This document shows, piece by piece, positions 35,786 through 45,916 of a stretch of 64,000 nt of DNA. The number at the start of each line of letters is the position of its first letter. Within the stretch, counting starts at the first letter, position 1. The DNA comes from Sulfurimonas sp. HSL3-7 (GTDB lineage Bacteria > Campylobacterota > Campylobacteria > Campylobacterales > Sulfurimonadaceae). The stretch is taken from the NCBI RefSeq assembly GCF_039645985.1, contig NZ_CP147919.1, positions 2,294,001-2,358,000 on the forward strand, read 5' to 3'. A program made the position numbers and the translations under genes. The notes beneath the pieces were generated by a model. The model saw only the letters and a program-made list of their open reading frames with translations. It was not told the DNA's origin and did no database searches.

Positions 35786-36427
35786 ATGTTAGTAGCACCA
35801 AGTGTACTCTCTGCCGATTTCGGCAATCTCGAGCGTGATGTCAAAGCCATCTGCGATGCCGGTTGTGATCTTGTCCATGTTGATGTGATGGATGGCCATT
35901 TCGTTCCCAACCTTACCATAGGCCCTGTTGTCGTATCAGCAATCGCCAAAGCCGCAACAAAACCGCTGGATATCCACCTGATGGTGGAGAACAACACCTT
36001 CTTTGTCGATCTATTCGCACCGCTTAAGCCAGGTTATATCTCTTTCCATATTGAAGAGGAGAAAAACCCGCACCGTCTTGTGCAATACATCCGTTCCCTT
36101 GGTATCAAACCTGCCATTGTTTTGAATCCGCATACCCCTGCAGAAGCAGTAGAATACTTGCTCAATGATGTGGACATGGTCTTGGTCATGAGTGTCAATC
36201 CTGGATTTGGCGGACAAAGTTTTATTCCGACGGTGGTTGAAAAGATCAAACGCCTTAAAGCACTTCGCGACATGATCAATCCCGATTGTCTTATCGAGAT
36301 CGACGGCGGCGTCAGTGATAAAAACATTGCTATGCTCAAGGAAGCAGGCGTCGATGTCTGTGTGGCCGGTTCTTATGTTTTTAAACATGACTCATATGAA
36401 ACTGCAATTTCCAACCTGCATATCTAA
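35786..36427 (+). CDS. rpe: Ribulose-phosphate 3-epimerase
   Basis: 213 residues, TIM barrel interconverting ribulose-5-P and xylulose-5-P in the pentose phosphate/Calvin routes. LVAPSVLSADFGNLERDV, metal/catalytic CDLVHVDVMDGHFVPNLTIG, MSVNPGFGGQSF and IDGGVSDKN with VAGSYVF are diagnostic. First of rpe-trpF-exonuclease. Confidence 0.98.
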   Translation: MLVAPSVLSADFGNLERDVKAICDAGCDLVHVDVMDGHFVPNLTIGPVVVSAIAKAATKPLDIHLMVENNTFFVDLFAPLKPGYISFHIEEEKNPHRLVQYIRSLGIKPAIVLNPHTPAEAVEYLLNDVDMVLVMSVNPGFGGQSFIPTVVEKIKRLKALRDMINPDCLIEIDGGVSDKNIAMLKEAGVDVCVAGSYVFKHDSYETAISNLHI

Positions 36428-36516
36428 GTCATGATTTCATCTCTTCTCTGTGGTCATCAGCGCTTTTATGGGAAGAGTTTGATTACGGCACCTTGTCGCT
36501 TTCAAAGGAGCTATAA

Positions 36517-37116
36517 GTGTATAAAGTAAAGATATGCGGTATCACCAGCTATCACGATGCCATAATGGCAGTCGAAGCCGGTGCAGATGCACTCGGCTTT
36601 GTTTTCTACCCGCAATCACCCCGATACATAAGCCCACAAGACGCAAAAAATATCATTGAGAGACTCCCTCCGTTTGTCGAAAAAGTCGGTCTTTTTGTCA
36701 ATGAAGATGCCGATACGATCAATGCCATAAGCCAGCAAAGCGGCATAACTCTCGCACAGATCCATTTTGAGGCACCGCAAGAGACCCTTGATGAGCTGAG
36801 AGTACCCTATATCATGGTCACCCGGGCAAAGAGCGAAGATGACATCGCAGAACTTGATGGCAGATACCGTCTCGTTGATGCCTATTGTGAAGCCTACGGC
36901 GGTATGGGCAAACGCCTCAACCTTGATTGGTTTAAAGGCAAGGACAACCGTCATATCATCCTGGCCGGCGGCTTGAGTCCGGAAAATGTCCATGAGACCC
37001 TTCAATACGGTTTTTACGGCGTCGATGTCAGCTCAAGCGTGGAAAAGGAAAAAGGGGTAAAAGACCCTGAAAAGGTAAGAACCTTTATCGCCAATGCAAA
37101 AAAGAGCGCCACCTGA
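36517..37116 (+). CDS. trpF: Phosphoribosylanthranilate isomerase
   Basis: 199 residues from a GTG with AAAGGAG (36504-36510) six bases before. TrpF isomerises phosphoribosylanthranilate in tryptophan synthesis. VKICGITSYHDAIMAVEAGADALGF is split by its two motifs, KICG (catalytic Cys) and GADALGFVFYPQSPR; the C-terminal DVSSSVEKEKGVKDP holds the phosphate loop and catalytic Asp. It is separate from other trp genes here and overlaps the exonuclease gene by one base. Confidence 0.96.
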   Translation: MYKVKICGITSYHDAIMAVEAGADALGFVFYPQSPRYISPQDAKNIIERLPPFVEKVGLFVNEDADTINAISQQSGITLAQIHFEAPQETLDELRVPYIMVTRAKSEDDIAELDGRYRLVDAYCEAYGGMGKRLNLDWFKGKDNRHIILAGGLSPENVHETLQYGFYGVDVSSSVEKEKGVKDPEKVRTFIANAKKSAT

Positions 37117-37910
37117 TGCGCCCGTTTGATCATAAAACGACCCTAAAGTTGGCCTCGAAAGGAGCAGATATCACAGAGCTTCGCCCCTTTTTAGAAGAGC
37201 CTCTTGAGCTTGAGCTTCTGATGGTACCGGCACAAGGTCTGGAGATCATTACTAAAGACAACCGCTACTACTTTAAGACCAACACCCTCCCCATAGAGAA
37301 CGCAACCTTCTGTATTGTCGATATCGAGACCAATGGCTCAAAACCGCAAAAACACCAGATAATCGAGATCGGTGCTGTCAAAGTCCGAAATGGCAAGATC
37401 GTCGGTCAGTATGAAAGTCTGGTGCAGTGCAATGAGATCTCCAGGCATATCACAGATCTAACGGGTATCAGTCTGGAGGAGACGAAAGAAGCCCCTTCAA
37501 TACAGCGTGTTCTCAATGAGTTCAGAACCTTTATCGGCACTGATATCTTTATCGCTCATGATGTAAAATTTGACTACGGCTTTATTTCTGCGATGTTTGA
37601 ACGGTACAATATGCAGCCGATGCTTAACCGTCATCTCTGCAGTATCGATCTCGCTGAGAGGACCTTCTCTTCATACCGCTACGGGCTCAACTATCTCAAC
37701 GAGTCCCTTCAGCTTCACCACAGTGCGACGCACCATCGTGCACTCTCAGATGCGATAACGACAACAAACCTCTTTTTGAAATCCTTAAAACTGCTGCCTG
37801 ACGAGGTCACAACAGTGGAGGAGTTAATACACTTTTCCAAACAGGCAAAGCGGTTTAAACGTCCTAAATTTGATCCGATGCAAAAAGAAGAGAATAAAGA
37901 AGAGAGCTGA
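37116..37910 (+). CDS. DEDDh 3'-5' exonuclease, DnaQ-like
   Basis: 264 residues. An N-terminal region of about 65 residues (possibly a small helical domain) precedes an exonuclease domain with FCIVDIETNGS (Exo I, DE), HDVKFDYGFISAMF (Exo II, D) and HHRALSDAITT (Exo III, H and D). Resembles the proofreading epsilon subunit of DNA polymerase III; in this phylum a similar gene is annotated dnaQ next to rpe. TGATG overlap with trpF. Confidence 0.9.
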   Translation: MRPFDHKTTLKLASKGADITELRPFLEEPLELELLMVPAQGLEIITKDNRYYFKTNTLPIENATFCIVDIETNGSKPQKHQIIEIGAVKVRNGKIVGQYESLVQCNEISRHITDLTGISLEETKEAPSIQRVLNEFRTFIGTDIFIAHDVKFDYGFISAMFERYNMQPMLNRHLCSIDLAERTFSSYRYGLNYLNESLQLHHSATHHRALSDAITTTNLFLKSLKLLPDEVTTVEELIHFSKQAKRFKRPKFDPMQKEENKEES

Positions 37911-37943
37911 AAGGTAAGGGCTTGTTAGATGTCTCGGAAGTGC

Positions 37944-38879
37944 TTACTCAGCGTAAGCACCCATGCCTGTTAGACGGCTGTAACGTTTCTCCATACGCTC
38001 TTCAGAGCTTAAAGCACTGAGTTCGTTAACGCATTTGAGGAAGTAGTCACCGATGGCATCAGCTGCACCCTCTTTGTTTCGGTGGGCACCGATAAGCGGT
38101 TCATCGATAATATCATCGATAAGATCCAGCTCTTTTAGATCTGAACTGGTAATTTTAAGCGCTTTAGTCGCCGCTTCTACCTTGCTCGGGTCATTCCATA
38201 AAATCGCCGAACACCCTTCCGGGGAGATGACAGAGAAGACAGAGTAGCGCATCATCGCCAGCTTGTCTGCCACACCGATAGCTAGGGCACCGCCAGAACC
38301 GCCTTCGCCGATAACGACCGAGACGGTAATCGTGTTTAACTGTGCCAGTTCGAGAAGATTGCGGGCAATCGCTTCTGACTGGTTACGCTCTTCAGCACCC
38401 AAGCCCGGATAAGCACCCGGGGTATCAATCAGCATCAACAACGGAATATTGAATTTTTCAGCCAGTTTGGCAACACGAAGTGCTTTGCGGTAACCTTCAG
38501 GATTTGGCATACCAAAGTTGCGTTTGAGCTTGTTCTTTGTACCGCGACCTTTTTGTTCACCGATTACAATCGTACGCTGATCACCGATATAGCCCATATA
38601 ACAAACAATAGCTGCATCATCTGCAAAGTGACGATCACCATGAAGCTCAACTTTGTCGTGCATCAAAAGATTGATATAGTCAAGTGCATAAGGACGATCA
38701 GCATGACGCGCCAGTTGAAGTTCTTGATAAGGCGAGAGGTTTTTGTAGGTCTTGGCTACCTCTTTGTCAAGATCATTTTGAAGGATCTCGGCAGCGTGTT
38801 TGTCATGACGTACTTCTGCTGAGATGATATCTTCCTGGATCTGCTTGATCTTCTGTTCAAAGTCGAGGTATGTAGCCAA
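37944..38879 (-). CDS. accA: Acetyl-CoA carboxylase carboxyltransferase subunit alpha
   Basis: 311 residues from a TTG with AAGGAC upstream. Half of the carboxyltransferase that makes malonyl-CoA. Signatures: [20 protein letters not shown] is cut by motifs [65 protein letters not shown] and [12 protein letters not shown]. Last gene of the fabG-acpP-fabF-accA run. Confidence 0.98.
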   Translation of the reverse strand: MATYLDFEQKIKQIQEDIISAEVRHDKHAAEILQNDLDKEVAKTYKNLSPYQELQLARHADRPYALDYINLLMHDKVELHGDRHFADDAAIVCYMGYIGDQRTIVIGEQKGRGTKNKLKRNFGMPNPEGYRKALRVAKLAEKFNIPLLMLIDTPGAYPGLGAEERNQSEAIARNLLELAQLNTITVSVVIGEGGSGGALAIGVADKLAMMRYSVFSVISPEGCSAILWNDPSKVEAATKALKITSSDLKELDLIDDIIDEPLIGAHRNKEGAADAIGDYFLKCVNELSALSSEERMEKRYSRLTGMGAYAE

Positions 38880-38894
38880 AACTAAAGTCCTTGC

Positions 38895-40112
38895 TTATAT
38901 CTTTTTGAAAATAACAACACCGTTAGTGCCGCCAAATCCAAATGAGTTACTCATTACACAGTTTAGTTCTGCTTTACGCGCCTCGTTCGGAACGATATCT
39001 AGATCACAGTTTTCATCCGGCGTCTCATAGTTGATCGTTGGCGGAATAATACCGTCACGCATCGCCATAATAGAAACTACCGCTTCAATACCGCCCGCAG
39101 CACCAAGGCAGTGGCCTGTCTGACCTTTGGTCGAGGACATCGGAGGGCAGTTCTCCTTGCCGCCGAAAAGTTCTTTGACTGCGGCTGTTTCGTTCTTGTC
39201 ATTGACCGGTGTTGATGTACCGTGAGCATTGACATAATCAACTTTTGGCTCACCGGCCATTTTGTAAGCAGCTTTCATGGCACGAAGCGGGCCATCAAGG
39301 CTTGGTGTCGTAATATGGTTAGCGTCACCGCTCTCGCCAAACCCGACCAGTTCGGCATAGATAGTGGCACCACGGGCTACGGCTGCTTCATACTCTTCAA
39401 GTACAAGCGCGCCTGCGCCCTCACCCATAACGAAACCATTACGGTTAGCATCAAATGGACGTGAAGCTGTTTTAGGCTCTTCATTGTTTGTTGAAAGCGC
39501 TTTCATTGAAGCAAAACCGCCGATTCCGACACCGGTGATCGCTGATTCCGCTGCAACAACAAGCATTCGGTCTGCCCCATTGCACAGAATAGTCTTTGCT
39601 GCTTCGGAGATGGCATGCGTACCTGCGGCACATGCGGTTACAGCCGAAAGGTTAGGCCCTCTCAGGTTATGATCGATCGTCACGAATCCACCCAGCATAT
39701 TGACCAGTGCACCCGGAATGAAGAACGGAGAGATACGGCGCGGTCCGCGCTCATTGTAGATAATCGAGTTTTTCTCGATAGACGGAAGGCCACCGATACC
39801 TGAAGCCGCTGCAATACCGAAACGGTCCATATCGATACCGTCGCCAAAGGCAGCATCTTGCATCGCTTCCTGCGCCGCTTTCAGACCAAGCTGGATAAAA
39901 CGGTCCGCTTTTTTTACCTCTTTTGGATCCATTACAGTTGTTGGGTCAAAATCTTTTACTTCTGCTGCAATCTGTGCAGACTGATTAGAGGCATCAAACA
40001 ATGTGATTGTATCGATGCCACAGACACCGTCACAAATAGCTTTAAAAGCGCTCTCTTTATCATGACCAACAGCATTGATCATACCGATACCTGTTACAAC
40101 AACTCTTTTCAC
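38895..40112 (-). CDS. fabF: Beta-ketoacyl-ACP synthase II
   Basis: 405 residues from GTG with AGGAG upstream. Elongating condensing enzyme. Catalytic triad Cys-His-His in VTACAAGTHAIS, VNAHGTSTPVND and GQTGHCLGAAGG. N terminus KRVVVTGIGMINAVGHDKE is typical. Between acpP and accA. Confidence 0.98.
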   Translation of the reverse strand: MKRVVVTGIGMINAVGHDKESAFKAICDGVCGIDTITLFDASNQSAQIAAEVKDFDPTTVMDPKEVKKADRFIQLGLKAAQEAMQDAAFGDGIDMDRFGIAAASGIGGLPSIEKNSIIYNERGPRRISPFFIPGALVNMLGGFVTIDHNLRGPNLSAVTACAAGTHAISEAAKTILCNGADRMLVVAAESAITGVGIGGFASMKALSTNNEEPKTASRPFDANRNGFVMGEGAGALVLEEYEAAVARGATIYAELVGFGESGDANHITTPSLDGPLRAMKAAYKMAGEPKVDYVNAHGTSTPVNDKNETAAVKELFGGKENCPPMSSTKGQTGHCLGAAGGIEAVVSIMAMRDGIIPPTINYETPDENCDLDIVPNEARKAELNCVMSNSFGFGGTNGVVIFKKI

Positions 40113-40209
40113 ATTGATCTCCTATGACAAATGTTCTTAAATAGTAGCTTTTACAAGCCATCATCTAAAGACATATTTATGATTCTGGTAAAAGGCCGAA
40201 GCCTTCTAC

Positions 40210-40440
40210 TTATGCTTTGCTTTCTACGTAGTTTAGAACGTCTTGAACCGTCTGAATCTTCTCTGCTTCATCATCAGGGATCTCGATATCAAACTTCTCT
40301 TCAAGAGCCATTACCAGTTCTACAACATCGAGGCTGTCGGCACCAAGATCTTCTACGAACTTTGAGTCTTCTTTAACCTCATCCGGGTTAACGCTTAGTT
40401 GTTCAACAACTACTTCTTTGATGTCATCTAAAAGTGCCAT
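40210..40440 (-). CDS. acpP: Acyl carrier protein
   Basis: 76 residues from ATG 40440 (AGGAG five bases before); an open frame continues upstream but has no start site or homology. The Ser that receives phosphopantetheine is in [11 protein letters not shown]. Very acidic, four-helix. Core carrier of fatty-acid synthesis. Confidence 0.98.
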   Translation of the reverse strand: MALLDDIKEVVVEQLSVNPDEVKEDSKFVEDLGADSLDVVELVMALEEKFDIEIPDDEAEKIQTVQDVLNYVESKA

Positions 40441-40629
40441 TATAGCTCCTACATATAAAAAAAATTCGAAGAAGTATAGCACAATAAACTTAAGTAATAA
40501 GTGAATTTTGAGGGGATTTTGGACTCTTCGCGCCTCAGAGAAAAGCATTGAATAAAAAGATGCCTTCGGGCTGTTTCCAAAACCTTAATGCAGGGCTGAA
40601 AATAAAAAAACGTAATCAGGGATGGCCGC

Positions 40630-41376
40630 TTAGGCCATGTTCATCCCGCCATTGACCTTGAGCGTCTCACCCGTGATATACGAAGCATGATCGGAAAGCA
40701 AGAAAGCCGCCGCTTCCGCCACCTCTTTCGCGTCACCGAAACGTCCCATCGGGATCTTCGCCGTAAAGCCGTCTTTGATCTCGTCGCTGAGTTCATCTGT
40801 CATATCCGTTGCGATAAAACCCGGAGTGATCGTGTTGTAACGGATGCCGCTGCTTGCCGCTTCAATAGCAAATGATTTTGTCATCGCAATCACACCGCCT
40901 TTGGAAGCAGCGTAGTTTGTCTGGCCTGCATTTCCGGTCTCACCTACAATCGAAGCGATGTTGACTACGGAGCCGAACTTCTTTTTACGCATCACTTTCA
41001 TCGACTCGCGGCAACCGACAAATGCGGACGTCAGGTTAGCATTGATCACAGACATGAAATCTTCTGTTTTCATACGAAGCGCCAACTTATCATTGGTAAT
41101 ACCCGCATTGTTTACGAGGTACGAGAACTCGCCGTCCGTTGAGACAATGGTTTTGATCCCGTCTACAAATGCAGTCTCATCGCTCACATCAAAGCCGATC
41201 ACTTCAGCATCACCGCCATTGGCAATGATCTCGGCTTTTACCGCCTCGGCCGCCTCGGCACCGCTGCGGTAGTGTACCCACACTTTAAGACCGTAGCTGC
41301 CAAGCACCTTGGCAATCTCGGCACCGATACCACGGCTTGAACCGGTAACTAAAACATTTTTCCCGCTAAATCTCAT
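40630..41376 (-). CDS. fabG: 3-oxoacyl-ACP reductase
   Basis: 248 residues, short-chain dehydrogenase fold. NADPH site TGSSRGIGAEI, NNAGIT, catalytic Ser (NIASIVGE) and YxxxK (NYAASKGG), and C-terminal DHASYITGETLKVNGGMNMA. Reduces ketoacyl-ACP. ATG with AAGGAAGCAG before it. Confidence 0.98.
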   Translation of the reverse strand: MRFSGKNVLVTGSSRGIGAEIAKVLGSYGLKVWVHYRSGAEAAEAVKAEIIANGGDAEVIGFDVSDETAFVDGIKTIVSTDGEFSYLVNNAGITNDKLALRMKTEDFMSVINANLTSAFVGCRESMKVMRKKKFGSVVNIASIVGETGNAGQTNYAASKGGVIAMTKSFAIEAASSGIRYNTITPGFIATDMTDELSDEIKDGFTAKIPMGRFGDAKEVAEAAAFLLSDHASYITGETLKVNGGMNMA

Positions 41377-41437
41377 CTGCTTCCTTTATCTATTTCATAG
41401 TTTTATAATCTGACATTATAGGCAAAAAGTACTGACA

Positions 41438-42913
41438 CTAGATTAGTGCATGATCCATCTCGGCAGGTTTTTCAAGACCCATCAGTTTCAGAACCGTCGG
41501 CGCGATATTGTTAAGTGCACCCGACTCGACTTTCTCAACACCGTCGGCCACCACAAAACACCACACTTTTCCGACCGTGTGATTGGTCAGGACATTCCCT
41601 GCATCATCACGCATCTCTTCACAGTTGCCATGATCTGATGTCAGCACAAATGCATACTCTTTCGCCTGTGCCTTCTCAAGGATGCGGCCAAGCTCATGGT
41701 CAACCGTCTCGACAGCTTTGACTGCCGCATCGAAATCTCCGGTGTGACCGACCATATCGCCGTTGGCAAAGTTCACGACAATAAAATCATAGTCTTCGTC
41801 CATCGCATTCAACACTGCGTCACCAACCTCCGGGGCACTCATCTCCGGCTGCATATCATAGGTCCTGACATCCGGGCTGGGAATCAGCACGCGCGTCTCA
41901 TTCAGGTACGGCTCATCGATCCCGCCGTTGAAAAAGAAAGTGACATGGGCATATTTCTCTGTTTCAGCCGTATGAAGCTGGCGCAGGCCTGCTTTCGAGA
42001 TTACCTCGGAGAGGGTGTTGACCGGCACCTCTTTTTTGAAAAGGACCGGATAGGTAAAACTTTTGTCATATTCGGTGATCGTTGCGAGATTGACTTTAAT
42101 CTCTTTTCGCTTGAAATGCTCAAACGTATCCGCACCAAGTGCTGTTACCAACTCACGCATACGGTCACTTCGAAAATTGAAGGTCAACACGGCATCCCCT
42201 TCGTTCATCCCCGTGTACCCGTCAAAAGCAGTCGGAACGATAAATTCGTCAAGTTCTTTCTTTCCATACGAGTTGTCGATGTAATCACTTGGCGTATTGT
42301 CTGTTTTCGGCACGGCATTAACAATAGCGTCATACGCTTTTTGGACACGTTCCCAGCGGTTATCCCTGTCCATACCGTAAAAACGTCCGCCCAGTGTCGC
42401 GATCTTTATCTTATCACTTAAATGCGCTTCAAGCTGATGCAGATAGAGCTGCGCAGATGTAGGCGAGACATCACGTCCATCGCTCAAAAGGTGCAGCCAT
42501 ACTGTTTTATCGGCTTTTGCTGCGATCTCGGCTAAACCGATCAGATGGTCGATGTGCGAATGAACACCGCCATCACTCATCAGCCCTATCAGGTGCAGAG
42601 TCTCTGATTTTCCCAACAGCTCTTTGAAGACCGGATTTGCCGCTATGGTCTCTTCCTGGATCGCCAATGATATTTTGACAAGATCCTGATAGAGTACGCG
42701 GCCTGCACCGATACTCATGTGACCTACCTCAGAATTACCCATCTGCCCTTCAGGAAGTCCGACGCTCAGACCAAAGGTGTCGATCAGGGAGTGCGGTGCT
42801 TCTTTAAAAAGCTTATCATACGTCGGTTTGCGTGCGTTATAGAAGGCATTAGCCTCCGTTTTTGCAGAGTAGCCTATACCATCTGTAATAACAAGTATCG
42901 CTTTTTTAGCCAA
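41438..42913 (-). CDS. gpmI: 2,3-bisphosphoglycerate-independent phosphoglycerate mutase
   Basis: 491 residues from TTG 42913 with AAAGGAG five bases before; an ATG at 42946 would add 11 residues but has no site. Interconverts 2- and 3-phosphoglycerate using Mn. ILVITDGIG at the N terminus (usually DGWG), phospho-Ser in GQMGNSEVGHMSIGAGR, LLSDGRDVSP, GRFYGMDRDNRWERV, and metal residues in NFANGDMVGHTGD and TSDHGNCEEM. Divergent from mraY. Confidence 0.97.
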   Translation of the reverse strand: MAKKAILVITDGIGYSAKTEANAFYNARKPTYDKLFKEAPHSLIDTFGLSVGLPEGQMGNSEVGHMSIGAGRVLYQDLVKISLAIQEETIAANPVFKELLGKSETLHLIGLMSDGGVHSHIDHLIGLAEIAAKADKTVWLHLLSDGRDVSPTSAQLYLHQLEAHLSDKIKIATLGGRFYGMDRDNRWERVQKAYDAIVNAVPKTDNTPSDYIDNSYGKKELDEFIVPTAFDGYTGMNEGDAVLTFNFRSDRMRELVTALGADTFEHFKRKEIKVNLATITEYDKSFTYPVLFKKEVPVNTLSEVISKAGLRQLHTAETEKYAHVTFFFNGGIDEPYLNETRVLIPSPDVRTYDMQPEMSAPEVGDAVLNAMDEDYDFIVVNFANGDMVGHTGDFDAAVKAVETVDHELGRILEKAQAKEYAFVLTSDHGNCEEMRDDAGNVLTNHTVGKVWCFVVADGVEKVESGALNNIAPTVLKLMGLEKPAEMDHALI

Positions 42914-43048
42914 ACTCGCTCCTTTAAAGGTAAAATGTGCACTCATTATATTAGAATATCGCTTTTACCTTGATTATTATTTTAGAGCACTCTACAAAAG
43001 CAAGCTTCTTCCGGAAACACTTTTAACTGCTCACATTATGGACTATCG

Positions 43049-44110
43049 ATGCTCTATTGGTTTTACGAACTTTTCAATATCAATCTTTTTCAGTACATCA
43101 CTGTTCGTGCAGGATTTGCCTTTTTTATTGCACTTGTTTTGACGATGTTTTTTATGCCGCGTTTCATTCGATGGGCGCAGAAGACTTCCAGTGTTCAGCC
43201 CATTAACGACTGGGCGCCCGACACCCATCAAGCCAAGGCAAAGACCCCGACAATGGGCGGGATCGTATTTGTCATGGCAACTATCATCGCCTCATTGATG
43301 AGCATAAAGCTTTTTGACGCCTATGCTGTCGGGGGTCTTTTGACGCTGCTTTTTTTCTCCTTGATCGGTTTTCAGGATGATTACTCAAAAATAAAACAAA
43401 ACGCCAATCTTGCCGGTCTCAGTGCCAGAATGAAACTCCTGTTCCAATTCATTGCGGCGGGGATCGTCGCTCTTTTTCTGTGCAACTTTTCCAATATGAA
43501 CACCGACCTCTATGTCCCTTTTGTCAAGGCTCCTCTTTTTGATATGGGGTACTACTCTATCTTCTTCTGGGCTGTGATCATGGTGGGTGCTTCCAATGCC
43601 GTCAACCTTACCGACGGGTTGGATGGGCTGGCAACTGTTCCTTCGATCTTTGCACTCTTGACCCTGGCTGTACTGGTCTATATTACCGGGAATGCAGTCA
43701 TCAGCGACTACCTTCTTCTGCCGAACTTCCCCGTCGGCGAAGTCGCTATCATCGCCAGTGCCCTGATCGGTGCCCTTGTCGGTTTTCTATGGTTCAACTG
43801 CCACCCTGCCGCCGTCTTTATGGGCGACAGCGGTTCACTGACACTGGGCGCATTTATCGGTTATATGGGGGTTATCTCGAAAAGCGAGTTCCTACTCCTT
43901 TTGATCGGCTTCATCTTTGTGGTCGAGACCATCTCAGTCATCCTGCAGGTTGGCAGCTACAAGCTGCGAAAAAAACGGGTCTTTCTAATGGCACCGATCC
44001 ACCACCACTTTGAGATGAAGCAGTGGGCGGAGAACAAGATCATTGTCCGTTTTTGGATCATAGCCATGCTCTCCAACATGCTGGCACTGATCACATTGAA
44101 ATTTCGTTAG
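43049..44110 (+). CDS. mraY: Phospho-N-acetylmuramoyl-pentapeptide transferase
   Basis: 353 residues, about ten membrane helices. Makes lipid I from UDP-MurNAc-pentapeptide and undecaprenyl phosphate. [18 protein letters not shown] (catalytic Asp pair), [24 protein letters not shown] and [12 protein letters not shown] are diagnostic. One base before murD. Confidence 0.98.
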   Translation: MLYWFYELFNINLFQYITVRAGFAFFIALVLTMFFMPRFIRWAQKTSSVQPINDWAPDTHQAKAKTPTMGGIVFVMATIIASLMSIKLFDAYAVGGLLTLLFFSLIGFQDDYSKIKQNANLAGLSARMKLLFQFIAAGIVALFLCNFSNMNTDLYVPFVKAPLFDMGYYSIFFWAVIMVGASNAVNLTDGLDGLATVPSIFALLTLAVLVYITGNAVISDYLLLPNFPVGEVAIIASALIGALVGFLWFNCHPAAVFMGDSGSLTLGAFIGYMGVISKSEFLLLLIGFIFVVETISVILQVGSYKLRKKRVFLMAPIHHHFEMKQWAENKIIVRFWIIAMLSNMLALITLKFR

Positions 44111-44111
44111 G

Positions 44112-45374
44112 ATGAACACGACAGTGAAACGAGGCCAAGAACATATCAACCTTACCCTTTTTGGCTATGGTATCACAACCAAGGCCATTGCCAAACATTA
44201 CGGACCTGCCGATTTTTATGACGACAAAGTAACCAAACCCTTTAAAGACGAAAACGGCAACAGGCTGCACCCAAGCCATGCATTCAATCCGAACTACTCT
44301 TACCTGGAGGTCCCTTCGCCGGGAATGCCGCCAAAACACCCGCTTATCCGACAGGCGAAAAACCTTCTGAGCGAATATGACCTTTTTTTAGGCAGCTCCT
44401 CGCCGTTAAGGCTAAATCAGCAACCCTTTACCATCTGGATCAGCGGCACCAACGGCAAGACGACGACAACACAGATGCTGCAACACCAGCTTGCGGAAAA
44501 AGGCTCACAATCCGGCGGTAATATCGGTACACCACTGGCTGACCTTGATGGTCATGCCCCCATCTGGATCCTGGAGACAAGTTCCTTTACCCTCCACTAC
44601 ACCAATGAAGCAAAGCCCGACATCTACCTGCTTCTGCCGGTCGCTCCCGATCATCTCTCATGGCACGGCAGCTACGAAGAGTATGTCAACGCGAAACTCA
44701 AACCGCTCTCCAGTATGCGAGAAGGTGAAGTTGCCATCGTTCCCAAAGAATTTTCAGCGGTAGAGACAGACGCTTTTTTGATAACCTATGAAAATGCCGA
44801 AGAGCTGGCAGCCTATTTTGGTATAGACCCTGCCAAGGTGAAGTTCAAAGGCGCCTTTCTGCTCGATGCCATCATCGCTATGGGTGTGGAAAAAGTACTT
44901 TATGACACGGTGGACTACGACAAGATCAATGCCTTTATGCTTGATCCTCACCGTCAAGAGGAGCTTCACGACTTTTACGGGCGCCTCTGGGTCAACGACA
45001 CCAAGGCCACCAACATCGATGCCACACTGGCCGCACTGGAGCGCTACAAAGACCGGCACATCCATCTGATCCTCGGCGGCGATGACAAGGGGGTTGACCT
45101 CCACCCGCTTTTCGAAGCGCTCAAAAACTATGATGTCGAGATCTACACGCTTGGAACGAATGAAGAGCGCCTCAACCTTCTCGCGACAGAGTTTGAGATA
45201 AGATTCACATCCAGTTCGACTATTGAACAAGCGGTTGAAGATATTGCAAAATACCATGATGCAAAGAGTGTCGCCCTCCTCTCTCCAGCGGCTGCAAGTC
45301 TTGACCAATTTCCATCTTACGCTGTTCGCGGCGAGCGATTTAAAGAAGCCGTGCGCAACTTAGGTGAAAACTAA
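44112..45374 (+). CDS. murD: UDP-N-acetylmuramoylalanine--D-glutamate ligase
   Basis: 420 residues. Adds D-Glu to UDP-MurNAc-L-Ala. ATP loop SGTNGKTTTTQML, GGNIGTPLADL, LETSSFTLHY, HLSWHGSYEEYVNAK and C-terminal VNDTKATNIDATLAAL and LLSPAAASLDQF. N-terminal domain is shorter and divergent (LTLFGYGITTKAIAKHYG), as in other Campylobacterota. Followed by tRNA-Phe genes. Confidence 0.97.
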   Translation: MNTTVKRGQEHINLTLFGYGITTKAIAKHYGPADFYDDKVTKPFKDENGNRLHPSHAFNPNYSYLEVPSPGMPPKHPLIRQAKNLLSEYDLFLGSSSPLRLNQQPFTIWISGTNGKTTTTQMLQHQLAEKGSQSGGNIGTPLADLDGHAPIWILETSSFTLHYTNEAKPDIYLLLPVAPDHLSWHGSYEEYVNAKLKPLSSMREGEVAIVPKEFSAVETDAFLITYENAEELAAYFGIDPAKVKFKGAFLLDAIIAMGVEKVLYDTVDYDKINAFMLDPHRQEELHDFYGRLWVNDTKATNIDATLAALERYKDRHIHLILGGDDKGVDLHPLFEALKNYDVEIYTLGTNEERLNLLATEFEIRFTSSSTIEQAVEDIAKYHDAKSVALLSPAAASLDQFPSYAVRGERFKEAVRNLGEN

Positions 45375-45397
45375 GCTAAACTTCAAGGTAGCGTCGA

Positions 45398-45403
45398 TAT
45401 AAT
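45398..45403 (+). promoter_or_regulatory. -10 box (TATAAT) before the tRNA-Phe pair
   Basis: TATAAT 24 bases before the mature 5' end of the first tRNA-Phe, in the gap after murD. Position fits a tRNA promoter with a short leader. No clear -35. Confidence 0.5.
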
Positions 45404-45427
45404 TCGGCCTCTTGATAAGATAGAGAT

Positions 45428-45503
45428 GGCTCATTAGCTCAGTTGGTAGAGCAAACGACTGAAAATCGTTGTGTCCTTGGTTCGATTCCGAGATGAGCCA
45501 CCA
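45428..45503 (+). tRNA. tRNA-Phe (GAA), copy 1
   Basis: 76 bases with encoded CCA. Acceptor GGCTCAT/ATGAGCC, D stem GCTC/GAGC, anticodon stem AACGA/TCGTT around CTGAAAA (anticodon GAA), variable GTGTC, T stem CTTGG/CCGAG with TTCGATT, discriminator A. Followed 20 bases later by a near-identical copy. Confidence 0.97.
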
Positions 45504-45523
45504 CGTATTAAGAACTTCTTTTT

Positions 45524-45599
45524 GGCTTATTAGCTCAGTTGGTAGAGCAAACGACTGAAAATCGTTGTGTCCTTGGTTCGATTCCGAGATAAGCCACCA
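45524..45599 (+). tRNA. tRNA-Phe (GAA), copy 2
   Basis: 76 bases with encoded CCA. Identical to copy 1 except at acceptor pair 5-68, which is T-A here (GGCTTAT/ATAAGCC) and C-G there: a compensated change, so both fold. Probably one transcript from the TATAAT at 45398. Confidence 0.97.
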
Positions 45600-45916
45600 C
45601 TTCCCAAACACTTATACCTTGACAAACATTTCAAAATAGACGAACCAACCTGATTTTAGCTGCCGTGACACAAGTCAACTCCATACACAACGTACACCGC
45701 TTGGAAAATATTGACAACTGCACCCAAAGACACCTTCAACAAATCGTACATGATTACATCTAGAAAGAAAACGGTAGAGCGCTGATTAAAAAGTTTAAGA
45801 AGTCGAAAGCAGAGCAGTTAAACGCGCATAGTGAAACGAAAATGAAACACCCGTGACGGTGCGAAAATAGCCGTTTGGAGAGATACAGGTTGCAAAGACC
45901 TGTTCTCAACCATCTG
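45600..45916. other. Intergenic stretch, no gene seen
   Basis: 317 bases between tRNA-Phe copy 2 and the cytochrome remnant. A 68-codon minus-strand frame exists but has no ribosome site or recognisable content. No strong hairpin. Confidence 0.5.

Noticed and set aside
41696-42421. 241-codon plus-strand frame inside gpmI
   Set aside because: Antisense shadow of a fully conserved enzyme.
45360-45611. Minus-strand 83-codon frame with a repeated ISESNQGHNDFQSFALPTEL segment
   Set aside because: It is the reverse of the two tandem tRNA-Phe genes; the protein-like repeat is just the tRNA duplication.
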